Assembly: GCF_025244865.1 (NCBI RefSeq)
Contig: NZ_CP104272.1
Span: 310,001 to 374,000 of the forward strand
Source: Arthrobacter sp. zg-Y1110
GTDB taxonomy: Bacteria; Actinomycetota; Actinomycetes; Actinomycetales; Micrococcaceae
DNA: 64,000 nucleotides
Direction: 5' to 3'
Below, piece by piece: positions 39,155 through 48,524 of the stretch; within the stretch, counting starts at the first letter, position 1; every line of letters starts with the position of its first letter. A model generated the notes under the pieces. It did not search any database. It worked only from the letters and a program-made list of their open reading frames with translations, and was not told where the DNA came from. A program made the translations under genes and the position numbers.

Positions 39155-40686
39155 GCTGCCGCTCCGGCCAGGTAGTCGGAACCGGTGCGGCGGATCTGCT
39201 CGAGAATGGCCCGCATGTCCGTCAGCGTGGTGTCTGCATTGAGCAGGGTGAACTTCAGGTAATGCCGGCCGGCCACCTTGGTGCCCGCCACGAGTGCTTC
39301 GCCGGAGGCGGAAAGGGCCCGCCGGATGTGCAGGTTCACCGCGTCGAGGCTGTCCTCGTCCGTGCCGCCGGGGTGATAGCGGAAGACCAGGGTGCTCAGT
39401 TGCACAGGTGCCGCCATTTCGAATTCCGGATCCGCCCCGACAACGAGCCCGGTTGCGGAGGCCAGATCGATTGCTGCGTCCAACAGCGACCCAACGCCGT
39501 CGGCCCCCAGCACACGCAGCGTGAGCCAGAGCTTCAGCGCATCGAAGCGCCGGGTGGTCTGGATGCTTTTGTCGACCTGGTTGGGGATGGCAGCCCGGGC
39601 AGCGCTCTCCGGGTTCAGGTAGTCGGCGTAGTAGGTGACGTGGTTGAGCATCGCGCGCTCGCGGACAAGGACGGCACTGGAGCTCACCGGCTGGAAGAAC
39701 GTCTTATGGAAGTCAACGGTGACCGAGTCCGCCGCGCCGATGCCGTCAAGGAGGTGCCGATAGCGCTGCGACGTGATCAACCCGCCGCCATAGGCTGCGT
39801 CCACATGCAGCCAGGCACCGTGTTCCTCCGCCAGCCGGGCCGTCGGAAGCAGCGGGTCGATGCTGCCGAAATCCGTGGTTCCGGCCGTAGCGACCACTGC
39901 CATCGCCTGCTCGCCCCGTGCCGCGCTCGCCGCCAGTGCATCCGCCAGTGCGTCCGGGTCCATCCGCTGATGGTCGTCGCACGGAACCGGGACGACGGCG
40001 TCGTACCCCAGGCCAAGGATGGACGCGGACTTCCGGATGCTGAAGTGGCTCGCCTCGGAAGCGAAAATCCGCAGGCCTGCGAGCAGTTCGGGGAGCCGCT
40101 GTGATTTCCGCTCCGGGTCCTGGCGCAGGGCCGCCACGGTCCGGTTGCGTGCCATCAGCAGTGCCTGCTGGTTGGACGCGCTGCCGCCGCTGGTGAAGAC
40201 ACCATCCGCGTTCTCGCCCAAACCGAGTCGGTTGGCGGTCCAGCGGATGAGCCGTTGTTCGATCAGGGTGGCGCCGGCGCTCTGGTCCCAGGTGTCCAGC
40301 GAGGAATTCACTGTGGAAAGCACTGCTTCTCCCACCAAGGCCGGGATGACCACGGGGCAGTTGAGGTGCGCGGCATATTTCGGGTGATGGAAGTACACCG
40401 CGTCGCGAAGGTACACCGATTCCAATTCAGCCAGCGCTGCGGCGGTATCCGGCAGCGGCGTCTCCAGGTCAACGGCGTCGACCACTGGTTTGAGCTCCGC
40501 CGGAGCGATGCCGGTGAACGGTCCGCCGGCTCCGCTGACCGCGGCGGCGGCAGCGTCGACGCCGAGCCGCATCTCAGCGGCATAGCGGGCGATGTTTGCG
40601 GCATTGAGCAGATGCCCGCCGGCGAACGCCTCATCGACACGGAAACGGACATCGCCGGAAGGTTCGGCGTGGTGCAGCAAGGACAC
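39151..40686 (-). CDS. desA: PLP-dependent lysine decarboxylase, DesA-like
   Basis: The 511-residue group II PLP decarboxylase has the cofactor lysine in [11 protein letters not shown], the upstream motif [18 protein letters not shown] and the Asp-containing [11 protein letters not shown]. It is the first enzyme of the pathway and would turn lysine into cadaverine. GTG 40686 is preceded by GGGAG. The operon leader (40687-41012) holds only a weak iron-box half site (ACCTAA, 40769-40774), so iron control by DtxR/IdeR is likely but not clearly shown at this locus. Confidence 0.93.
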   Translation of the reverse strand: MSLLHHAEPSGDVRFRVDEAFAGGHLLNAANIARYAAEMRLGVDAAAAAVSGAGGPFTGIAPAELKPVVDAVDLETPLPDTAAALAELESVYLRDAVYFHHPKYAAHLNCPVVIPALVGEAVLSTVNSSLDTWDQSAGATLIEQRLIRWTANRLGLGENADGVFTSGGSASNQQALLMARNRTVAALRQDPERKSQRLPELLAGLRIFASEASHFSIRKSASILGLGYDAVVPVPCDDHQRMDPDALADALAASAARGEQAMAVVATAGTTDFGSIDPLLPTARLAEEHGAWLHVDAAYGGGLITSQRYRHLLDGIGAADSVTVDFHKTFFQPVSSSAVLVRERAMLNHVTYYADYLNPESAARAAIPNQVDKSIQTTRRFDALKLWLTLRVLGADGVGSLLDAAIDLASATGLVVGADPEFEMAAPVQLSTLVFRYHPGGTDEDSLDAVNLHIRRALSASGEALVAGTKVAGRHYLKFTLLNADTTLTDMRAILEQIRRTGSDYLAGAAA

Positions 40687-41012
40687 TGCTGACTCCCTTG
40701 AATTGCGTTTTCGGAAAGGTAACGAAGAAACAGTGGACCACCCCGGTCAATTACGTCAACATTTCGTGACCTAATTCCAAAAGTGCCGGGAATTCAAGGG
40801 TCCAGAGCTGTCACAGTTATCTGGATAGGCTTTTCGGCGGGCATAATGACGCGCGAGAGGGGCATTTCGGGTGCGCGTTTGGCGCGGCCGGCCAGCCGCC
40901 ATGGCTGCTCGGCGGAACCGGCCGGGTGGCATGCCATCCTCAGGATCAGTAGGCTTACTAAATGGGCCGTAGCAACGGCGGCCCGGTTTACCGGACGTGA
41001 AAGGCATGGTTT
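40687..41012. other. Intergenic region between desA and divergent acidic gene
   Basis: The 326-base gap holds no convincing gene. Visible are an iron-box half site on the minus strand (TTAGGT as ACCTAA at 40769-40774, 11 of 19 consensus positions by my count), a TGTCACA (40810-40816) lacking an ECF41 -10 element, and an AGTA-N4-TACT inverted repeat near 40950, shortly upstream of the acidic gene. Confidence 0.5.
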
Positions 41013-41462
41013 ATGACCGAGCAGAGCATTCCCGATCCCGAGCTGGGCGACGATCCGGTTCTCGCCGACGATGTAGCCGCTGTGGCCACACCGGACGAAC
41101 TTACGGTGGTGTCCGAAGACGAGCTGCTGGAGCAGGACGAGCTGGTGGACGCTGAAGACCTCACGTACCCCGGAGCAGCAGAAGACAACCCGGACAACTG
41201 GCAGGAAGACCCGCTGATCCGCGAAGAAGCACCGTTGAACGAACCCGGTGAACTCTCCGATCAGACCCTCCGCGACGACACCGCCGAAGAGCGCTTCCTG
41301 AACGGCGACACGCAGATTCCGCCGGAAGCGCCAACAATCGGCGAGGCAGCCAACGACGTCGACTTCGGCGACCCGCTGGCAGGCGAAGAAGAAGACGCCA
41401 GCGACGATCCCGCACACCGCGGCGGAGACCCGCTCGCCAATTTCAACCCGGACGACGTCTAG
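41013..41462 (+). CDS. Acidic hypothetical protein (149 aa)
   Basis: The 149-residue, strongly acidic (Asp/Glu about a third) soluble and probably disordered protein runs from ATG 41013. It contains EDLTYPGAAEDNPDNWQEDPL and a C terminus rich in Gly/Asp (RGGDPLANFNPDDV). No family recognised and no hydrophobic segment. It lies divergent from desA. Confidence 0.75.
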   Translation: MTEQSIPDPELGDDPVLADDVAAVATPDELTVVSEDELLEQDELVDAEDLTYPGAAEDNPDNWQEDPLIREEAPLNEPGELSDQTLRDDTAEERFLNGDTQIPPEAPTIGEAANDVDFGDPLAGEEEDASDDPAHRGGDPLANFNPDDV

Positions 41463-41590
41463 TCCGGCAGCACATTTCGCCACGGGGTCCGGCAGTACGG
41501 TCTACGGACGGCTGCCGGGCCCTTTGGCGTGCCCGCCGGGACCCTGAGTGCCGGCACGGGCAACGCACCGATCGGCACTAGGGTTGATTC

Positions 41591-41896
41591 ATGCCTTCTT
41601 TCCGCGTCCAGTTGAATATTCTCGGACTGAAGCCGGGCAACCCGCCGGAGGCGGTCATGGAAACGGCCGTCGCCGCCCTGGGGGCCGCCCACCACGTGGA
41701 GGCAAACCAGCTGGATATCGTCTCCGGCGTTCCGCGGATCACGCTGCGTTTCACCGTCCCGGACGATGAATGGTCCGTGGAAAACTCACGGGCCCGCCGC
41801 GCCGCCATCAACATGCGGGCCGCAGTGGAAGAAGTAGCGAACGGGCAGGACCTGCGTGTGCTCCGGCGGATGCGCGGACGCTGGACCGTGCTGTAA
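41591..41896 (+). CDS. Small hypothetical protein (101 aa)
   Basis: The 101-residue protein from ATG 41591 has alternating beta/alpha character (FRVQLNILGLKPG, MRAAVEEVANGQDLRVLRRMRGRW). It resembles a small ferredoxin-like alpha/beta fold. Function unknown; it ends 20 bases from the convergent pseudouridine synthase gene. Confidence 0.78.
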   Translation: MPSFRVQLNILGLKPGNPPEAVMETAVAALGAAHHVEANQLDIVSGVPRITLRFTVPDDEWSVENSRARRAAINMRAAVEEVANGQDLRVLRRMRGRWTVL

Positions 41897-41916
41897 ATTC
41901 CTAGGCTTGTGAACTC

Positions 41917-42825
41917 CTAGGCGCCGGGAAAAGCATCCAGGGAAAGCCGGCTGCGGTACTCCACCGGCCGGCGGGTCAGCGGATCGGTAAACTGCACGGA
42001 CCGCGCCAGCAGCTGCAGCGGACGGGAATAGTCGTCCGGCGCCTGGGGCAGCAGCTCCGGGTAGAACGAATCATTCAGGATGCCGATGCCCTGCGATGCC
42101 ATGTGCACCCGCAGCTGATGGGTCTTCCCCGTATGCGGCAGCAGCCGGTACCGGCCCAGCCCGCCGCTGCTCTCCATCAGCTCGATCCGGGTCTCCGCAT
42201 TGGGTTCGCCCTCGACTTCCTGGGCCAGCAGGTAGGTGCGGGATTTGATCATTCGGCTGCGGACAATCCGCGGCAGCTCGAGGTCCTCCCGGACCGGAGC
42301 GACGGCTTCGTACTCCTTGCTGATCCGGCGCTTCTCGAAGAGGATCTGGTACTTGCCCCGGGTTTCGGGGTTGGTGGAGAACAGCAGCACTCCGGCGGTC
42401 ATGCGGTCCAGGCGGTGCATGGGAATCAGGTCCGGAATCCCCAATTGGACCCGCAGCCGAACCAGGGCCGACTCGGCCACGTACATGCCGCCCGGCGTCG
42501 TCGGCAGGAAATGCGGCTTGTCCACCACCAGCAGGTCCTCATCCTGGTGCAGGATGCCGATCTCCACCGGGATCCGCTCTTCGGGCGGAAGCTCGCGGTA
42601 GTACCAGATGAAGGTGTGCTCGGTCAGGGGAGTGGCCGCGGTCAGCGGAATGCCGCCCAGGCCCACTACTTCACCGCGTTCGAACCGCTCGATGATTCCG
42701 TCCGGATCCACATGGCCGAACCGCTCAAGCACGTAGTCCATGGCGGTGTCCCAGGGACCTTCACCGGGAAGGCGCAGGCGGGTGGCGTTGACTCCGTTGC
42801 GCACGGGAAGCGGGGACTGCATCAC
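41917..42825 (-). CDS. RluA-family pseudouridine synthase
   Basis: The 302-residue enzyme has the RluA catalytic motif HRLDRMTAGVLLF with the nucleophile Asp, then the LPHTGKTHQLRVHMAS motif. It isomerises uridine in rRNA or tRNA; the target site cannot be assigned. An N-terminal extension (about 1-90, ending in ERIPVEIGILHQDEDLLVVDKP) resembles an S4-like region in degenerate form. Start ATG 42825. Confidence 0.9.
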   Translation of the reverse strand: MMQSPLPVRNGVNATRLRLPGEGPWDTAMDYVLERFGHVDPDGIIERFERGEVVGLGGIPLTAATPLTEHTFIWYYRELPPEERIPVEIGILHQDEDLLVVDKPHFLPTTPGGMYVAESALVRLRVQLGIPDLIPMHRLDRMTAGVLLFSTNPETRGKYQILFEKRRISKEYEAVAPVREDLELPRIVRSRMIKSRTYLLAQEVEGEPNAETRIELMESSGGLGRYRLLPHTGKTHQLRVHMASQGIGILNDSFYPELLPQAPDDYSRPLQLLARSVQFTDPLTRRPVEYRSRLSLDAFPGA

Positions 42826-42947
42826 GGTTTCAGGATATCGCGCGTGCGGGCTTAAATTGGGCTTGGCTGTTCTGGGTAGAAACAGGCCCGCCCTCCTTGA
42901 AATCCAGGCAGATCCTGCCGCAGAAACCCCATCCGAAACGGAGCCCG

Positions 42948-44510
42948 GTGGCCACCGAACCAGTTCTTTCTCCTGCTGACCAGACGGAGCCGACGCGCAC
43001 AGTGCCGCCTAAAACGACGACGCCGGCCCTGACGCCGGAAGAGCGCCAGTCGGTTATGCGTACCCTGCGTTCACCGAAGCTGCTCAAGACGGAGGTCTTG
43101 GCCGGACTGGTGGTGGCCCTTGCGCTCATCCCCGAGGCCCTGGCCTTCTCGGTCATTGCCGGGGTGGACCCGAGGATCGGCCTGTTTTCAGCCTTCACCA
43201 TGGCAGTCTCCATCGCCTTCCTCGGCGGCCGTCCGGCCATGATTTCCGCCGCCACCGGCGCCGTGGCCCTGGTGATTGCACCGCTGGTGGCGTCCCACGG
43301 CGTGGAGTACATGATTGCCGCCGTGCTGCTGGCCGGGGTCTTCCAGGTGCTGCTGGCACTGCTTGGCGTGGCGAAACTCCTGCGCTTCATTCCGCGCCAG
43401 GTCATGGTCGGCTTCGTCAACGCGCTGGCCATCTTGATCTTCATTGCCCAGGTGCCCGAACTGCTGGGGGTGCCCTGGCTTGTCTATCCGCTCGTGGCGC
43501 TTGGGCTGTTGATCGTCTTCGGCCTGCCCCGGCTCACGGTTGCGGTGCCGGCGTCGTTGGTGGCCATCGTTGTCCTCACGGCCATCACGGTGTTCGCCTC
43601 CCTTTCCGTCCCGACGGTCGGGGACAAAGGCGAACTGCCGGACAGCCTGCCGTCGCTGCTGCTGCCCGATGTGCCCGTCAGTCTTGACACCCTGCAGGTG
43701 GTCTTCCCCTACGCCCTGGCGGTCGCGTTTGTGGGGCTGCTGGAATCGCTGATGACGGCCAAGCTGGTGGATGACGTCACCGACACCCGTTCCAACAAGA
43801 CCCGCGAAGCCTGGGGCCAGGGTGCAGCCAACCTCATCACCGGATTCTTCGGCGGCATGGGCGGCTGCGCGATGATCGGCCAGACCATGATCAACGTGAA
43901 GGGCTCCGGTGCCCGAACCCGGATTTCCACGTTCCTGGCCGGGGCTTTCCTGCTCCTTCTGGTGGTTGTCCTCGGAGACGTTGTGGCCCTGATTCCGATG
44001 GCAGCCCTGGTGGCCGTGATGATCTTCGTGGCGGTCACCAGCTTCGACTGGCATAGCATCCGCCCGTCCACGCTGAAGATGATGCCCAAGAGTGAAACCG
44101 CCGTCATGCTGGCCACCGTGGCCGTGACCGTCTGGACCCACAACCTGGCCAGCGGAGTCGGCGTCGGCGTGCTGGTGGTGATGGTGCTGTTTGCGCGCAG
44201 GGTGGCGCACTTCGTCACCGTGGACCGCACGGTCACGGGGAACGACGCCGGTGCCACCGCCGTCTACACGGTGAACGGCGAGCTGTTCTTCGCCTCCTCG
44301 AATGATCTGTATTCCCAGTTCGAATACGTCCTGGATCCGGCGAATGTGGTCATTGACCTGAGCGGCTCCCACGTCTGGGACGCATCAACCGTGGCTGCAC
44401 TCGACGCCGTGACGGAGAAGTACCGGCGGCGCGGAACCGAGGTGCGGATCACCGGACTGAATGAGGCCAGCGGTCTGATGCGCGAACGGATGGCGGGCAA
44501 GCTGCCATAG
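42948..44510 (+). CDS. SulP-family anion transporter with STAS domain
   Basis: Protein of about 520 residues with roughly twelve transmembrane helices containing the SulP signature (VVALALIPEALAFSVIAGVDPRIGLFSAF), followed by a cytosolic STAS domain at the C terminus (VIDLSGSHVWDASTVAALDAV). Members carry sulfate, bicarbonate or other anions; the substrate is not told by sequence. The frame is open from a TTG at 42897, but GTG 42948 has GGAGC at good spacing and is preferred. Convergent with the kinase gene. Confidence 0.92.
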   Translation: MATEPVLSPADQTEPTRTVPPKTTTPALTPEERQSVMRTLRSPKLLKTEVLAGLVVALALIPEALAFSVIAGVDPRIGLFSAFTMAVSIAFLGGRPAMISAATGAVALVIAPLVASHGVEYMIAAVLLAGVFQVLLALLGVAKLLRFIPRQVMVGFVNALAILIFIAQVPELLGVPWLVYPLVALGLLIVFGLPRLTVAVPASLVAIVVLTAITVFASLSVPTVGDKGELPDSLPSLLLPDVPVSLDTLQVVFPYALAVAFVGLLESLMTAKLVDDVTDTRSNKTREAWGQGAANLITGFFGGMGGCAMIGQTMINVKGSGARTRISTFLAGAFLLLLVVVLGDVVALIPMAALVAVMIFVAVTSFDWHSIRPSTLKMMPKSETAVMLATVAVTVWTHNLASGVGVGVLVVMVLFARRVAHFVTVDRTVTGNDAGATAVYTVNGELFFASSNDLYSQFEYVLDPANVVIDLSGSHVWDASTVAALDAVTEKYRRRGTEVRITGLNEASGLMRERMAGKLP

Positions 44511-44527
44511 CTGCCCTAGCTGCCCGG

Positions 44528-44541
44528 CGTCCGTACGGACG
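44528..44541. terminator. Palindrome CGTCCGTACGGACG between SulP and kinase genes
   Basis: A perfect 14-base palindrome in the 34-base gap between two convergent stop codons. It is too short and lacks a T-run to be a strong terminator, but its position fits a bidirectional transcription stop. Confidence 0.4.
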
Positions 44542-44544
44542 TGT

Positions 44545-45432
44545 TCAGGCAGCAGCGGCGTGCGCGTACTGGTGCTGCAGGGAGGCCAGCTCCACCCGGC
44601 ACTGCTCGGCGTTCGGGCGTTCGCGCGGAGAGAGTGAAGTCATGGCGGACAGCAGCGACCGCCAGCGGGCGGGGAGCGTGGGCGGGATTTCCGGTCCGCG
44701 GACCGTCCGGGCCACCGTGGATTCGACCTGCGGCAGGTCGAAGGTGCGGACACCCGTGAGGCATTCGAGCAGGACAAGTCCCAGCGAGTAAATGTCCGTG
44801 GCGGAGGTCAGGGGCGCGCGCCGCACCTGCTCGGGACTCATGTAGGGCAGGCTCCCGTAGGACGGTTCCTTATCCCCGAACCCCTGGGTGCTGACCGCGA
44901 TGCCCAGATCGGTGATCTTGGCGTGGCCGGTTGCCGGATCCACCAGGATGTTCGAGGGTTTCACGTCCCGGTGGATGTACCCCGCAGCATGCACGCCCCC
45001 AAGTCCGGCGGCGAGCTCGACGCCGAGCCGCGCAGCGTCGCTGGGCTGCAGTATGCCGGGGAGGTTCTGCCGAAGGTCGGTGCCCCGCACCAGTTCCAGA
45101 ACCAGGTATGGCGTCTGCACGCCGGTGCCGGGGTGGCTGATGGTGCCCGTGGAAATCATCCGAACCACGTGCGGATTCTCGACAGCCCGCAGCGCGGCCG
45201 CTTCCCGTACGGCTTCATGCCCCTCCGGCCTGTGCCCAAGCGGGGCGGAAAAGATCTTGACGGCCACCTTCTCCAGGGATGCCAGATCCGTAGCCCGCCA
45301 GACGTAGCCAGCGGTGCCCTGCCCGATAGGTTCATCCAGGCAGAATCGACCGCCGATGAGCACGTGGGCACTAAAACCCGAGGCATCGGAGGCAGGGGAT
45401 ACTGCGGTTCTTGGTGCTGGATGCCTGCCCAT
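44545..45432 (-). CDS. Soluble eukaryotic-type Ser/Thr protein kinase
   Basis: The 295-residue kinase domain has the Gly-rich loop GQGTAGYVWRATD, VAVK lysine, catalytic loop HRDVKPSNIL, DLG in place of DFG (TDLGIA) and SPEQV in the activation segment. It has no transmembrane helix and no PASTA domain, unlike PknB. So it is a soluble Hanks-type kinase with a near-minimal C-lobe. ATG 45432 with GGGGGC upstream. Substrate unknown. Convergent with the SulP gene. Confidence 0.9.
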   Translation of the reverse strand: MGRHPAPRTAVSPASDASGFSAHVLIGGRFCLDEPIGQGTAGYVWRATDLASLEKVAVKIFSAPLGHRPEGHEAVREAAALRAVENPHVVRMISTGTISHPGTGVQTPYLVLELVRGTDLRQNLPGILQPSDAARLGVELAAGLGGVHAAGYIHRDVKPSNILVDPATGHAKITDLGIAVSTQGFGDKEPSYGSLPYMSPEQVRRAPLTSATDIYSLGLVLLECLTGVRTFDLPQVESTVARTVRGPEIPPTLPARWRSLLSAMTSLSPRERPNAEQCRVELASLQHQYAHAAAA

Positions 45433-45556
45433 GCCGCCCCCTGGGTTATTCGCTAGCGTGTCTATTTACTAGTCTGGCTAACAATAGGATGGGCGTGCAG
45501 CTGAGTCCAGCTTTCGGGTGTGTGGATTTCCGGTGTGCCGACAAATCCGGGCGGGA

Positions 45557-46081
45557 TCAGTGCTGTGGATTGCCCGGATCCGGCTTCGGTTCCTCCAGTG
45601 CGGAACGCAGTCGGTCCATAAAGGAAATGACAATCTCGGCTTCCTCCGGCGACAGCTCTGCCGCGGCACGCATCATGCGCTGGTGCATATCGCCCACGGT
45701 CTGGCGAACGTCGGCGTCCGATGCGTCGGTGGGGACGATCTCCCAGGCACGGCGGTCATTGGGCCGGGCTCGCCGTCGGACGTATCCGCCGCGTTCCAGC
45801 CGGTCGATAAGTGCAGTGGTGGAGGCGGTGGAGATCCCAAGGAGCCGGCTCAGGTCCTTGGGGCCGAGGCTTCCACCGGCCTGCCGGGCCTGCATAAGGC
45901 AGCGCATGGCCAAAAGGTCGTTTTCGTTCATTCCCATGGCATCCTGGGTGCGTCGGCGGACCAGGGTTTCAGCGGCACGGTAACTGCGCACTGCATCCAG
46001 CACGGCGCGGGCTTTTGGGTGCTCCGGATCGGGGCCGTACCAGTAGCCGTCCTGCTCCGGGAGCTGCTTTGGGATGTCCAT
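45557..46081 (-). CDS. MarR family transcriptional regulator
   Basis: The 174-residue winged-helix repressor has LGPKDLSRLLGISTASTTALIDRLERGGYVRRRARPNDRRAWEI, the MarR wing and DNA-recognition pattern. It is divergent from the iron ABC transporter. A palindrome AATGC-GAT-GCATT (46126-46138) lies 45-57 bases upstream and is a likely operator for autoregulation. Ligand unknown. Confidence 0.88.
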   Translation of the reverse strand: MDIPKQLPEQDGYWYGPDPEHPKARAVLDAVRSYRAAETLVRRRTQDAMGMNENDLLAMRCLMQARQAGGSLGPKDLSRLLGISTASTTALIDRLERGGYVRRRARPNDRRAWEIVPTDASDADVRQTVGDMHQRMMRAAAELSPEEAEIVISFMDRLRSALEEPKPDPGNPQH

Positions 46082-46125
46082 TCGACCAATCCTAGCCTTG
46101 CTGGAAGGTAGGAAGCCTAGGAATT

Positions 46126-46138
46126 AATGCGATGCATT
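46126..46138. promoter_or_regulatory. MarR-type operator candidate
   Basis: AATGC-GAT-GCATT has perfect 5-bp arms around a 3-base centre, in the divergent region between marR and the siderophore-binding protein gene. It is in an AT-rich stretch and close to the MarR start. Binding is inferred from position and symmetry. Confidence 0.5.
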
Positions 46139-46207
46139 TCACACGTCAATTAGGGCATAAAAACGTGCTCTAATATCTTCGGTTGTGGTCAGATGTTAGG
46201 TGTCCGC

Positions 46208-46226
46208 TTAGGTAATCCTTACCTCT
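46208..46226 (+). promoter_or_regulatory. DtxR/IdeR-type iron box
   Basis: TTAGGTAATCCTTACCTCT resembles the DtxR/IdeR consensus TTAGGTTAGGCTAACCTAA, with a perfect inner inverted repeat AGGTAA-TCC-TTACCT (46210-46224). It sits about 20 bases upstream of the proposed start of the iron-siderophore transporter operon and would repress it when iron is plentiful. Confidence 0.82.
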
Positions 46227-46246
46227 CGCCTGTGATAGGAACGTCC

Positions 46247-47395
46247 TTGACTGCACCCGAAATCTCCCCGTCCGGTCCCAAATCCGGACCCTCGCGCCGC
46301 AATATCCTGGGCGGAGCCGGGCTCGGCTTCCTGGCATTGGCGCTGGGGGCCTGCTCCAGTCGTGACACTGTGGCTGCGGCCGGGAATGCAGCAGGATCCG
46401 GCGGTTTCACCGTCACCGACATGCGCGGCGTCGAGGTTTCCTTCGATGCCCCGGTGCAGAAAATCGCCACCACCGTCATCCCCTCGCCATCCATGCTGGC
46501 TGCCGTGGACGGCGGGTACGGCAAGATCGTGGGCATCAATGAATCCACCCTGCAGGCCAACCGGCAGGGCCTCTTCGGGGAGATGTTCCCGGAATCGAAA
46601 ACCACCACCACCATCGCGCCGTCGAGCTTCACCCCCAACATCGAGACCATCACCAAACTGGAGCCCGACGTTGTGTTCCAGTGGGCGGACCAGGGCGACG
46701 GACTTGTGGAGCCGCTGGAAAACGCCGGCTTCAAAACGGTCTGCCTGCTCTACGGAACGCAGGAATACCTGGAAACCTGGGTGTCCCTGTTCTCCACCAT
46801 CCTCGGCAAGCCCGAGCGCGGCACCGAAATCGTGGACTGGATGCATGCCGAAATCGCCCGGCTGGAAGATGAGCTCGCCGCAGTTTCCAAGCCCGTGCGG
46901 GTGGTCCACCTGGGCCAGTCCGGCGACGGCTATTCGGCCTCCAACAAGTCCTCCTACATGCACTACTGGATGGAGCTGGCCGGCGGGCAGAACATGGCGG
47001 CGGAGAACCTTTCCGCGGAGAACGTGGTCAGCGCCGAGCAGCTGATCGAGTGGGATCCCGAAGTCATCACGCTGGGTGGCTTCGATACCCGCACCCCGGC
47101 CGAGGTCTACGCGGACCCGTCCCTCGCCTCCGTGTCCGCCGTCAAAAACCGCCGGGTCTACAAGGCCCCGCTGGGCGGATACCGCTGGGAAGTTCCCTGC
47201 GCCGAATCCCCGCTGATGTGGCGGTGGGCGGCCGAGGTGTTCCATCCCGGCCGCACCAGCAACACCCTGCGCGCCGCCATGAAGGAAAAGATTGCGTACC
47301 TCTACGGGTACGAAGTGAGCGAAGCCCAAATTGATGCCGCCCTGCGGCTGGACCTGAACGGCGCCAGCGTTGGCTACGACGTCTTCCGCGGCTGA
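46247..47395 (+). CDS. Ferri-siderophore ABC transporter, substrate-binding lipoprotein
   Basis: Protein of about 382 residues with a twin-arginine-like signal (SRRNILGGAGLGFLALALGAC) and a lipobox Cys, followed by a FepB/FhuD-type periplasmic-binding fold (VSFDAPVQKIATTVIPSPSMLAAV, IETITKLEPDVVFQW). It would capture ferri-siderophores at the outer membrane-side face of the cell and pass them to the adjacent permease. A longer frame begins at 46193, but an iron box (46208-46226) lies inside it. TTG 46247, with AGGA 7 bases before, is therefore chosen. GTG 46232 is an alternative. The stop overlaps the permease by 26 bases. Confidence 0.9.
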   Translation: MTAPEISPSGPKSGPSRRNILGGAGLGFLALALGACSSRDTVAAAGNAAGSGGFTVTDMRGVEVSFDAPVQKIATTVIPSPSMLAAVDGGYGKIVGINESTLQANRQGLFGEMFPESKTTTTIAPSSFTPNIETITKLEPDVVFQWADQGDGLVEPLENAGFKTVCLLYGTQEYLETWVSLFSTILGKPERGTEIVDWMHAEIARLEDELAAVSKPVRVVHLGQSGDGYSASNKSSYMHYWMELAGGQNMAAENLSAENVVSAEQLIEWDPEVITLGGFDTRTPAEVYADPSLASVSAVKNRRVYKAPLGGYRWEVPCAESPLMWRWAAEVFHPGRTSNTLRAAMKEKIAYLYGYEVSEAQIDAALRLDLNGASVGYDVFRG

Positions 47396-48524
47396 GGTGG
47401 CGGCTCCGCATAGCTCCGGCGCACCTGCACCTGCCCGCGCCGGCTCGACGTCGTCGGCGTCATCGTCGGCCGGTGCCCCGCCGTCGTCGGCCCGCCGCCG
47501 GCTGATCCTGCCGCTCTGTGTCCTGATCCTGTGCACGGTGGCCCTGGTTTCCATGGCCGCCGGCCGGTACTGGGTGCCGCCGAACGAAATCCTGCGCATC
47601 CTGTTCAACGAAGTCACCGCCCTCTTCGGCGGCGAAGGGATGCTCCGCCGGACCTGGACCGACCAGGAAGCCACCGTGGTCCTGGATGTCCGGCTGCCGC
47701 GCGTGCTGCTGGCCTTCCTGGTGGGCGGAGCGCTCTCGCTTGGCGGCGCCTGCCTGCAGGCGCTGTTCCGCAATCCGCTGGTCAGCCCGGACATCATCGG
47801 CGTCACCGCCGGGGCGTCCTTCGGCGGGGTACTGGTGCTGACCCTCGGCCTGTCCGGCGGCTGGATGGTCGGCGGTGCCTTCGGGTTCGGGCTGGCCGCA
47901 CTCGCCGGCGTCCTGCTGCTGGGCCGGCTGGGCGGACGGGACAACGCCATGCTGATGATCGTCCTGGGCGGGATTGTGGTGGCGGCGTTCTTCAACGCGC
48001 TGGTCTCCTTCATGACCTACCTGGCCGACCCGTATTCCGAACTGCCCTCGATTGTGCACTGGCTGCTCGGTTCCATCGCCGCGGCCAGCTATGACAAGGT
48101 GCTCACCGCACTCGTCCCAGTGGCAATCGGCGCCGCGATAGTCCTGGCCCTGCGCTGGCGCCTGAATGTCCTGTCCCTGGGGGACGACGACGCCGCCGCG
48201 CTGGGCGTGAACCCGCAGCGCTCCCGGGTGGTGCTTTTGTGTGCCGTTGCCCTGATGACGGCCGGCACCGTCGCCGTGGCCGGGGCCGTCGGCTGGGTGG
48301 GCCTCGTGGTTCCGCACCTCGCCCGGCTCTGGGTGGGACCGGATCACCGGATCCTGCTGCCGGCGTCGTTGTTGCTGGGCGGTACCTACCTGATGCTCAT
48401 CGACACCCTCAGCCGTTCCATCAGCAGCAGCGAACTTCCGCTCGGCATCCTCACCGCCATCATCGGCGCCCCGGTCTTCGTGGTGCTGCTGGCCCGTTCG
48501 CAGAAGAAAGCCGAGCTCTCATGA
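47370..48524 (+). CDS. FecCD-family iron-siderophore ABC permease
   Basis: The 384-residue protein has about nine to ten transmembrane helices and the BtuC/FecCD patterns LDVRLPRVLLAFLVGGALSLGGACLQALFRNPLVSPDIIGVTAGA (quoted in part) and GAVGWVGLVVPHLARL, the latter being the coupling region to the ATPase. It begins inside the binding-protein gene (TTG 47370) and its last codon overlaps the next gene (ATGA). It carries the siderophore across the membrane. Only one permease gene is seen, so it probably works as a homodimer. Confidence 0.93.
   Translation: MATTSSAAEVAAPHSSGAPAPARAGSTSSASSSAGAPPSSARRRLILPLCVLILCTVALVSMAAGRYWVPPNEILRILFNEVTALFGGEGMLRRTWTDQEATVVLDVRLPRVLLAFLVGGALSLGGACLQALFRNPLVSPDIIGVTAGASFGGVLVLTLGLSGGWMVGGAFGFGLAALAGVLLLGRLGGRDNAMLMIVLGGIVVAAFFNALVSFMTYLADPYSELPSIVHWLLGSIAAASYDKVLTALVPVAIGAAIVLALRWRLNVLSLGDDDAAALGVNPQRSRVVLLCAVALMTAGTVAVAGAVGWVGLVVPHLARLWVGPDHRILLPASLLLGGTYLMLIDTLSRSISSSELPLGILTAIIGAPVFVVLLARSQKKAELS

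Noticed and set aside
40759..40777. Full DtxR/IdeR box upstream of desA
   Set aside because: Only one half site (TTAGGT) is clear; the other half matches poorly (11 of 19 positions by my count), so no iron-box feature was called.
40810..40816. TGTCACA as a second ECF41 promoter
   Set aside because: No CGTC follows at 16 bases, and no gene begins at the right distance.
46208..48013. 601-residue minus-strand frame opposite the iron importer
   Set aside because: The plus strand holds a lipoprotein and a permease with clear motifs and an iron box; the minus frame shows none.
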